A stretch of 64,000 bases of DNA from the NCBI GenBank assembly GCA_022750335.1, contig JAKIVX010000007.1, positions 1 through 64,000 of the forward strand, given 5' to 3'. How positions within the stretch are numbered: the first letter of the stretch is position 1; every line of letters begins with the position of its first letter. Made by a program: the position numbers and the translations under genes. Source of the DNA: Thermoplasmata archaeon (GTDB taxonomy: Archaea; Thermoplasmatota; Thermoplasmata; Lutacidiplasmatales; UBA184). Under the pieces are notes generated by a model that saw only the letters and a program-made list of their open reading frames with translations, searched no databases and was not told the DNA's origin. Positions 56,897 to 64,000 of this stretch are shown here, piece after piece.

Positions 56897-58360
56897 ATGT
56901 CTCCTACGAAGAAAACAGCGAGTGCGAGCGACGGGACAGCGATCCTGGCGCGACTGAGGGCCGACAAGGTCCGGTGGGTTCAGCTGTTCTACACGGACGT
57001 GTTCGGAGGATACAACCAGGTGGACGTCCCGCTCGCCACGCTGGACGCCGACTCGTTCACCTCGGGCGTACCCAAGCTCGACGGCTCCTCGGTCCGCGGG
57101 TTCCGGGAGATCTACGAGTCGGACATGCTGCTGGTCCCCGACCCTCGTACCCTCGCCACCATCCCGTGGAACCCGGAGGCGGGCGGGACGGTCCGGTTCA
57201 TCTGCGATGTCCGGATCGGCGGGTCCTACGAACCGTACGACCACGACCCGAGGGGCGTGGCCCGGAGGGCGGAGCAGGTCCTGGCGGACGCCGGGTACGA
57301 CCAGTCGTACTGGGGGCCCGAGATCGAATACTTCATCTTCGACTCCATCGAGCTCGTCCCCTCGGCGCAGGGCGTCCGGGACCCGTGGGCCGGGGCCGGC
57401 TACCTGCTCCACCAGTCCGAGGCTCCGTGGGAGAGCGGACCCCAGGGCAACACGATCCGCTTCAAGGAGGGGTACCACCGCACTCCCCCGTACGACTCGA
57501 CGGTCGGGATGCGCGCGGAGATGTCGAACATCCTCACCGACGACTTCCACCTACGGATGGACGCTCACCACCACGAGGTCGCCACGGCGGCGCAGGCTGA
57601 GATCAACATCCACTACGACGAGCTGGTCCCGACCGCGGACCACGTCCAGGACATCCGCTACGTGATCAAGAACGTGGCCCACCGCCACGGCAAGGTCGGC
57701 TGTCTCATGCCGAAGCCGATCTACGGCGACAACGCGATCGGCATGCACACGAACCAATCGATCTGGTCGAAGGGCAAGAACGCCTTCTACGATGGGAACG
57801 ACAAGTACGCGGAGGTTAGCCAGACGTGCCGGTACTATGTCGGCGGGTTGCTCGCGCACTCCCGCGCCCTCTGCGCGATCACGAATCCGATCACGAACTC
57901 TTACCGAAGGCTCGTGCCGGGGTACGAGGCGCCCGTCTTCATCGCGTGGAGCCGGGCGAACCGCTCGGCCAGCGTCCGCATCCCGTTCTACCTCAAGGGG
58001 CGTCCCGAGGTGAAGCGGATTGAGTATCGGACGCCGGACTCCGCGGCCAACATCTACCTCACGGAAGCGGCGCTGGCGCTCGCAGGCCTCGACGGGATCA
58101 AGCGGAAGACCGAGCCCCCCGCCCCCGTTGACGAGAACATCTACAAGCTCACACCGGCGCAGCGCCGAAAGCTCGAGATCCGCGAGCTACCCGGTTCGCT
58201 CGGCGAGGCGCTCGACTGCATCGAGTCCGACCGCGCGTTCCTTAAGCCCGCGTTCGCCGACTCGCTCGTCGACACCTACATCGAGTTGAAGCGAGAGGAA
58301 CAGCTCGAACTGAACCTGCGGCCCCACCCCTACGAATTCTACCGGTACTTCGATGTCTAG
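56897..58360 (+). CDS. glnA: glutamine synthetase
   Basis: YWGPEIEYFIFD, RMDAHHHEVATAAQAEINIHYDELV, NPITNSYRRLVPGYEAPVFIAWSRANRSASVRIP. Confidence 0.95.
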   Translation: MSPTKKTASASDGTAILARLRADKVRWVQLFYTDVFGGYNQVDVPLATLDADSFTSGVPKLDGSSVRGFREIYESDMLLVPDPRTLATIPWNPEAGGTVRFICDVRIGGSYEPYDHDPRGVARRAEQVLADAGYDQSYWGPEIEYFIFDSIELVPSAQGVRDPWAGAGYLLHQSEAPWESGPQGNTIRFKEGYHRTPPYDSTVGMRAEMSNILTDDFHLRMDAHHHEVATAAQAEINIHYDELVPTADHVQDIRYVIKNVAHRHGKVGCLMPKPIYGDNAIGMHTNQSIWSKGKNAFYDGNDKYAEVSQTCRYYVGGLLAHSRALCAITNPITNSYRRLVPGYEAPVFIAWSRANRSASVRIPFYLKGRPEVKRIEYRTPDSAANIYLTEAALALAGLDGIKRKTEPPAPVDENIYKLTPAQRRKLEIRELPGSLGEALDCIESDRAFLKPAFADSLVDTYIELKREEQLELNLRPHPYEFYRYFDV

Positions 58361-58428
58361 GTGAGCCCTACGTCAAACCGGTGGGCCGGCGCTTTGACGG
58401 TGCCCGGCCCTCCCCCGACCCAGGGTCC

Positions 58429-59985
58429 ATGACGGACGCCCATCGGTTCACGGGAGGGCGGGTCTTTACCGGTCACCGGTTCGTCGACGCCCTGCTCATC
58501 GAGAACGGACGGGTCGTCGCGGTCGGCAGCGAGGAGGAGGTCGCCCGGGCCGCGCCGGTCGGGTGCGAGGTGGAAAACCTTGCGGGGGGCCTCGTCATCC
58601 CCGGCCTCGTCGACGCGCACCTGCACATCGCCGAGACGACCCGGGCCGAGCACGGGATGCCGGTCGATGGCTTGGCCTCGCACCACGAGTTGGTCGAACG
58701 ACTCCGCCGGTGGGCCGAGGTCCATCCGAGCGGACCGATCGTCGGGCGCGGGTGGTCCGTCGAGGAGTTCGTGGAACGGCAGGAGCCTACCCGCCAGGTC
58801 CTGGAGGCTGCCGTCTCCGACCGACCAGTGATCCTCTACCACGTCAGCGGCCACGCCGCCGTGGTGAACGGTCCGGCCCTGGCGGCGGCCGGGTACACGG
58901 ACCGCTCCCCCGACCCGCCGGGCGGTCGGCTCGGGCGAGGGCCGGACGGTTCGCCCAACGGACTCGTCTACGAACGGGCCCTCGACCCGATCGCCCGGTT
59001 CTCGAGCGGGGCCTTTCCGTCGGACCGGGACCAGTTGGGGCGGACGCTCCAGTCGATGGCCGCGTTCGGGATCACGAGCGTCGGCACGCTCAGCACCGAC
59101 CCGGAAGAGCTAGAGGTCCTCACCTCCCTTGGCATCTCGGGCGACCTGCCCGTTCGGATACGAGCGTATGTCCGATTCTCTCGACTGGCGCTCGTGGACG
59201 TTCGGCGACCCCTTGAGGAAGAGACGAACGACCTCCTCGTCGTGCGAGGGACTAAGCAGTACACGGACGGGGCATTCGGTCCCCACACGGCCTGGCTCAC
59301 GGATCCGTACGCCGACCGCCCCGACACGTCCGGAGATTCCACCGCCTCCGGAAAGGAGATCGCCCAAGCGGTCCGGACGACCCTCGACCTCGGCCTCGTC
59401 CCGGCCCTGCACGCGATCGGGGACCGGGCCGTCGGGGTCGCGGTGAGGGCCCTGGACGGGATCGAACCCGCGCCGGGCGCCGCTCGAATCGAACATGCAT
59501 CGCTGGTCCCGCCCGCCCTCTACCCCCTCCTCGACCGGGTCCGCCCCACCCTCGTCGTCCAGCCCGGATTCGTTTGGAGCGACGGCTGGCTGGGAGAGCG
59601 ACTCGGGCCCGACCGGGCCCGCCACGCCTACCCGTTCCGGACCCTGCTCGAACGGGGCCACGCCCTAGTCGGCTCGAGCGATTCACCATTTGACGTCCTC
59701 GACCCGTGGAGGGGGTTGGCCGCGGCCGTCCACCGGACCGACCCGGGAGGCCGATCGGCCAACCCTGATCCGACCGAGAACCTCACCCCCGAGCAGGCCT
59801 TCCAGCTCTACACAGCGAACGCGGGGCCGGGCCTCGGGGAGGCGGACCTCGGCTCGCTCGAGCTGGGGAGTCGCGCCGACCTCGTCGTGCTGAAGGCCCC
59901 CGACCTTCCGCGGGCGATCGGGTGGGGGAGCTCGTGCGTCCGCTCCACGTGGATGGGCGGGGCTCGGACCTTCCTCCGGGCCTGA
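58429..59985 (+). CDS. amidohydrolase family protein (YtcJ-like)
   Basis: LAGGLVIPGLVDAHLHIAET, DGAFGPHTAWLTDPYAD, VPALHAIGDRAVGVAVRALD. Confidence 0.85.
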   Translation: MTDAHRFTGGRVFTGHRFVDALLIENGRVVAVGSEEEVARAAPVGCEVENLAGGLVIPGLVDAHLHIAETTRAEHGMPVDGLASHHELVERLRRWAEVHPSGPIVGRGWSVEEFVERQEPTRQVLEAAVSDRPVILYHVSGHAAVVNGPALAAAGYTDRSPDPPGGRLGRGPDGSPNGLVYERALDPIARFSSGAFPSDRDQLGRTLQSMAAFGITSVGTLSTDPEELEVLTSLGISGDLPVRIRAYVRFSRLALVDVRRPLEEETNDLLVVRGTKQYTDGAFGPHTAWLTDPYADRPDTSGDSTASGKEIAQAVRTTLDLGLVPALHAIGDRAVGVAVRALDGIEPAPGAARIEHASLVPPALYPLLDRVRPTLVVQPGFVWSDGWLGERLGPDRARHAYPFRTLLERGHALVGSSDSPFDVLDPWRGLAAAVHRTDPGGRSANPDPTENLTPEQAFQLYTANAGPGLGEADLGSLELGSRADLVVLKAPDLPRAIGWGSSCVRSTWMGGARTFLRA

Positions 59986-60044
59986 TTCATTATAGCCCTC
60001 TCCGGGCTCGACGGGTCGTGGCCGCTCCGACCGGACCTCCCGGC

Positions 60045-60683
60045 ATGAAGGAGTTCTCCCCGTCCATGCGGACGGACCTCATGATCGCCGATTTTAGGGC
60101 CGCCCTGCCGCCCGAGCTCTCCGTCGAGGAGAAGGAGCGTCAGCTGTACGGTTCAGCCTGGGAGGCGTACATGGAGGGCGACTATGGGTTCGCCCTGTGG
60201 CTCTGGCACGAATGCGACCGGCTCACCAACAACCTGAACGGGAACGTCCGAGAGGTGACCCGGATCCTCGGTCCGGGCCGGTACTTCGGGTTCTCTCATC
60301 GGAAGGCGATCGCGTCGGCGGTTCCGATCGAGCGGATTTACCGCCCACGCAAGGGGGACATGAGCACGCCACGGACGGACGCCTTCGTCCTTCCGCACTA
60401 CCAAGTTCTCTGTGTCTACCTCGTGAAGGCCGAGTCCGGGGACACGAAGGCCAAGGCCCTGCTCGAGATCTCCCTCGGAGAGTTGGAAGACCTCCGACGG
60501 AACGATGCCTTCCTGAAGCATTTCGAGACGTTCCGTGACCTGATGATCCGGACGAAGAACGCTCCGGCCGCTCCCACCCCCGCAGCACCTCCGCTCGTGA
60601 GCGTGCCCCCCCGGGTCCCACCGAAGGCGGCCGCCAAGGTGTCTGCCGCCTCTAAGGCTCGCCGTCCGAAAGCGGCGAAGTAG
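60045..60683 (+). CDS. hypothetical protein, TPR-like N-terminus, Ala/Pro/Lys-rich tail
   Basis: ORF with ATG at 60045. Confidence 0.6.
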   Translation: MKEFSPSMRTDLMIADFRAALPPELSVEEKERQLYGSAWEAYMEGDYGFALWLWHECDRLTNNLNGNVREVTRILGPGRYFGFSHRKAIASAVPIERIYRPRKGDMSTPRTDAFVLPHYQVLCVYLVKAESGDTKAKALLEISLGELEDLRRNDAFLKHFETFRDLMIRTKNAPAAPTPAAPPLVSVPPRVPPKAAAKVSAASKARRPKAAK

Positions 60684-60739
60684 CGCCGCCCACCGAACCC
60701 TACTATATCCCGTCCGGATGAGGCGGACCGGGCAGGACG

Positions 60740-61930
60740 ATGCGGGCGGTCGTGGTCGGCGGCGGGGGACTCACAGGGCAGTGCTCGGTGCGGGACCTCG
60801 CGACCACCGGCAAGTTCGACACAGTAGTCGCGGCCGACCTCGACCTCGCCCTCGCCGAGCGGGCGGCTCGTGCGGCCGGTCCTCGTGCGACGGCGACCCG
60901 GTTGGACGTCCGGGACCACGCGGCGCTCGTGAAACTTCTCGAGGGTTCGGATGTCTGTGTCAACGCGGTCCAGTACGGATTCAACATCGCCGTGATGGAG
61001 GCGGCCCTCGCGGCCCGGGTCCCCTACCTCGACTTCGGGGGGCTCTTCCACATGACACGTCGCCAGCTCGCCCTCGATGAGAAGTTCCGGGCCGCGGACC
61101 TCCTCGCGATCCCCGGCTTCGGGCAGGTGCCCGGCATTTCCAACGTCCTCGCGATGGAGGCGTGCGCGGACCTGGACCATGTGGAGTCGCTCCTGATCCG
61201 GGACGGTTGGAAGGACCTCACCGTGCACGGCCCCGAGATCTCCTTCACATGGTCGCCGAGCACCTTCCTGGACGAGATGGTGATGCCGGCGGTGGTGTTC
61301 GAGCAGGGAGCCTACCACGACCACCCGGCCATGAGCGGGGCTGAGGAGTACGACTTTCCACCACCGGTCGGGCGGACCCGGGTCTATCGCACCCTCCACT
61401 CGGAACCGGCCACGCTCCCCGAAAGCCTCCGGGACAAGGGGATCCAGCACTGCGAATGGAAAGAGGGGGGGCCCGGTATCGAGGTCCTGCGGACGATGGC
61501 ACTCCTGGGCCTCGGGTCCGACCAGCCGCTGGACGTGAAGGGCCAGTCCGTCTCGCCCCGTGAATTCACCCTTGCGCTCCTGAAACGGGAGAAGCTCCTG
61601 GGGGCGCCGGAGGGCGTCGAGATCAACGACTGGGAGGTGCTCGACATCGAGGTCCGCGGGTCGATCGCCGGTCGCCCGGTGGTCCGTCACGCGATGGCCC
61701 GGTTCCCGCCGCGCCTGGACTGGCACCTGACCGCCACCGAGTATGCGGTCGGCGTCGCCGGTGCGATCGGCGCGGAGCTTCTGACCTCGGGTCAGGTGAC
61801 CGCACGCGGCGTGGTTCCGCCCGAGCGGTGCATCCCCCCCGGACCGCTCCGGGCTGCCCTCAAGGCCCGCGGGATCGAGACCGCGATCGTGCCCCCGGAA
61901 CCCCCGCTGGCCCCAGCTCGAACGAGCTGA
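60740..61930 (+). CDS. saccharopine dehydrogenase-family protein (lysine dehydrogenase-like)
   Basis: MRAVVVGGGGLTGQCSVRDLATTGKFDTVVAADLDLALAERAA; DVCVNAVQYGFNIAVMEAALAARVPYLDFGG. Confidence 0.85.
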   Translation: MRAVVVGGGGLTGQCSVRDLATTGKFDTVVAADLDLALAERAARAAGPRATATRLDVRDHAALVKLLEGSDVCVNAVQYGFNIAVMEAALAARVPYLDFGGLFHMTRRQLALDEKFRAADLLAIPGFGQVPGISNVLAMEACADLDHVESLLIRDGWKDLTVHGPEISFTWSPSTFLDEMVMPAVVFEQGAYHDHPAMSGAEEYDFPPPVGRTRVYRTLHSEPATLPESLRDKGIQHCEWKEGGPGIEVLRTMALLGLGSDQPLDVKGQSVSPREFTLALLKREKLLGAPEGVEINDWEVLDIEVRGSIAGRPVVRHAMARFPPRLDWHLTATEYAVGVAGAIGAELLTSGQVTARGVVPPERCIPPGPLRAALKARGIETAIVPPEPPLAPARTS

Positions 61931-62089
61931 AATTCGCCTTCTAGTGGCTATTTTGGGTGTTCTTCGGTTGTTTGCGGGCTATCTAATGGGTATCTTTGAA
62001 GGAATAGTCGCGCACTATACTAGTTGAGTTCGGCCGCCTATGGTAGTATATTAAATTCAAACGAAATTCGGCTCGTAAGCCATCTATAT

Positions 62090-62099
62090 ATAGCGACCG
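62090..62099 (+). promoter_or_regulatory. TATA box
   Basis: ctatatatag within an AT-rich intergenic region, about 39 bp before ATG 62133. Confidence 0.6.
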
Positions 62100-62132
62100 C
62101 CGGCTCGTGCGGGTGCCTCAGATGTGTTATTT

Positions 62133-63740
62133 ATGGTGGACAAGGAAACCGCCCTGCGGAGCGACCTACCGGAGCGGGAGCTCCGCCTGGCGCTCTCCCC
62201 GACCGGGGACGCTCTAACCCCCCGGCGGGCGAATTCGGGCGACACCGACGTTCATCCGTCCCCGGCCGGACCGGAATCAGGGTCCGAGGCGCTCAAGGAG
62301 AAGAAGGAGTCCAAGGACGCGGACAAGTCCAAGGACGTCAAGGAGGCGGTCGCGGAACCCCCCGCGGAGGTGGAACCCCTCCCGATCTCGATCGCCCGCC
62401 TCGTCCCGAAGCTGAAGAAGAGCGCGAAGCTCTTCGCCGAAGGAAAGAAGCACATCCCCAACTCGTCGAGCTCCCTCATCCGAGTCGCGTCGTACGACCC
62501 GTGTCCCCCGTTCATCGCGGCGGGCAAGGGTCCCCGCATCTGGGACGAGGACGGGAACGAGTACCTCGACTTCAACTTGGGCTACGGTTGCCTCATCAAC
62601 GGGCACGCACCTCGCGAGCAGGTCAAGGCGATCCAGGAACGCGCCGAGCTCGGGCTCCACTTCGCCGCGCCGACCGCCCTCGAGATCGACGTGGCCGTCA
62701 TGTTCCAGAAGATGGTCCCGACCGCCGAGAAGGTCGCGTTCTGTTCCAACGGCTCCGACGCGACCATGAACGCGATCCGGATCGCCCGGGCCGTCACGGG
62801 CAAGGATGCGATCCTGAAGTTCGAGGGCCACTACCACGGGCAGCACGACTACGCGCTCATCAGCGCGGAGGCGCCCCCGATCGTCGCGGGGCTGGACGAG
62901 TTCCCCCGTCCGCTCCCCAACTCGGCCGGCATCCCGCCGGGCGTCACCGACTACGTGATGGTCGCCCAGTACAACTCCCTCCTCTCGTTCGAACGGATGG
63001 TCAAGCGCTACCGGGACCGCCTGGCCTGCGTGATCCTGGAGCCGATCATGGCGAACTCGGGGATCATCCCGCCCGTGCCGGACTACCTCCAGCGGCTCGT
63101 CGAGATCGCGCACCAGAACGACCTCCTGGTCATCTTCGACGAAGTGTTCACCGGCTTCCGGGTGGCGCCCGGGGGCGCCCAGGAGCTCTACGGAGTCGAA
63201 CCAGACATCTCCTGCTGGGCCAAGGCCCTCGGCGGGGGCGTGACGATCTCGGCCGTCTCGGGGAAGACCGAGTACATGGACCTCATCGCCCCCGGGCGGA
63301 TCTCCTTCGGAGGGACCTACTTCGCCAACAACATCTCCCTCGCCGGGGCGCTCGCGAACCTCAAAATGCTCCACCGAGGGGGTGAGGACCTCTACGCACG
63401 CTTCGCCCGGATGACGACCCGCCTCGAGCATGGTCTCGAGGAGGCCGCCCACGACGCGAAGATCAACGTGCTCGTCCAGTCGGTGAACGGGATGCTCCAG
63501 TTCTTCTTCACCCGCCGCAAGAAGATCCAGAACTACCGGGAATCGCTCCAGATCGACTGGAACCTCTACCTCCGGCACCACCAGCTCCTGCTGGACAAGG
63601 GGATCTACATCCACCCCGACAACTACGAGCGCCTCACCTTCTCGAGCGCGCACACCGACAAGGACATCGAGAAGTTCATCTCGGTCGCCCACGAAACCTT
63701 CGCCGAATTGAAAACGCTCCCCCGGGACTACTTCTCCTAG
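62133..63740 (+). CDS. class III PLP aminotransferase, glutamate-1-semialdehyde aminomutase-like
   Basis: NDLLVIFDEVFTGFRVAPGGAQELYGVEPDISCWAKALGGG, ISFGGTYFANNISLAGALA; Lys-rich N-terminal extension. Confidence 0.88.
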   Translation: MVDKETALRSDLPERELRLALSPTGDALTPRRANSGDTDVHPSPAGPESGSEALKEKKESKDADKSKDVKEAVAEPPAEVEPLPISIARLVPKLKKSAKLFAEGKKHIPNSSSSLIRVASYDPCPPFIAAGKGPRIWDEDGNEYLDFNLGYGCLINGHAPREQVKAIQERAELGLHFAAPTALEIDVAVMFQKMVPTAEKVAFCSNGSDATMNAIRIARAVTGKDAILKFEGHYHGQHDYALISAEAPPIVAGLDEFPRPLPNSAGIPPGVTDYVMVAQYNSLLSFERMVKRYRDRLACVILEPIMANSGIIPPVPDYLQRLVEIAHQNDLLVIFDEVFTGFRVAPGGAQELYGVEPDISCWAKALGGGVTISAVSGKTEYMDLIAPGRISFGGTYFANNISLAGALANLKMLHRGGEDLYARFARMTTRLEHGLEEAAHDAKINVLVQSVNGMLQFFFTRRKKIQNYRESLQIDWNLYLRHHQLLLDKGIYIHPDNYERLTFSSAHTDKDIEKFISVAHETFAELKTLPRDYFS

Positions 63741-63847
63741 GGCGTACGCGGCCGTTCCGGGCCAAAGCGGCGGGTTAATACCCATAAACCGTTGGGCGTC
63801 CCGATGGCGGCGTCGGCGGGAGTGCCGGCCACCTAGCGGAGGTTGGG

Positions 63848-64000
63848 TTGGGCCGGAGTCCGAGCGACCTGATCATCTTCGTGCTCAAGCGCCTCGTCCA
63901 GCTGATCCCCGTGCTGTTCGGGGTCATCGTCCTGACCTTTTTCTTCACCCATCTCGACGCCGGCAACATCTGCAACGCCTGGTACCCGCACGCCGGCGCC
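63848..64000 (+). CDS. ABC peptide/nickel transporter permease (DppB/OppB-like), 3'-truncated by window end
   Basis: Manual translation: IIFVLKRLVQLIPVLFGVIVLTFFFTHLDAGN; TTG start assumed. Confidence 0.7.
   Translation, partial: MGRSPSDLIIFVLKRLVQLIPVLFGVIVLTFFFTHLDAGNICNAWYPHAGA

Noticed and set aside
63773-63784. GGGTTAATACCC as an operator upstream of the permease
   Set aside because: Only 4-bp arms; too short to support without conservation data.
1-64000. CRISPR arrays or IS elements
   Set aside because: No regularly spaced short repeats and no transposase or integrase motifs recognised; the only long repeat is the tRNA-Leu/peptidase duplication.

Overview
GC-rich 64 kb chromosomal window from an archaeon, most likely Thermoplasmatota. 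That is inferred from TATA-type promoters, archaeal-type SHMT, an AbrB-PhoU regulator, an HTH_10 regulator, ThpR, and large secreted proteins carrying repeated (F/Y)xESGLPxGTxW motifs. I could run no searches, so family calls rest on motif and sequence recognition. The window opens inside the S-domain of an SRP RNA (helix 8, bases 2-44) and ends in the first codons of an ABC peptide-transporter permease. Recognisable genes include SHMT, AlkA-like glycosylase, ThpR, an orphan HerA/VirB4-like ATPase, aldo/keto reductase, a DAO/HcnB-like flavoprotein pair, AbrB-PhoU, a histidine kinase with two receiver proteins, a GT4/MscS/HAD/GH15 cluster, a class III cyclase-TPR fusion, a RelE-type TA module, an LsrF-like aldolase, Lrp, glutamine synthetase and a class III aminotransferase. 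Main points for follow-up: (1) a 1.1 kb direct repeat, starting exactly at the 3' end of tRNA-Leu(CAG), flanks a ~9-10 kb segment; one peptidase copy is intact, the other is frameshifted and cut off at the HExxH motif; (2) a ~700 bp stretch without a convincing gene contains a three-tier nested RNA structure with a perfect 13-bp outer helix; (3) several enzyme-family members lack canonical catalytic or metal-binding residues (Fe-ADH, glycerate kinase), and a Fur-like protein lacks its DNA-binding domain; (4) at least three small C2H2 zinc-finger proteins occur; (5) the SRP RNA apical tetraloop reads UGAC instead of GNAR. Most of the very long antisense ORFs are GC-bias artefacts.
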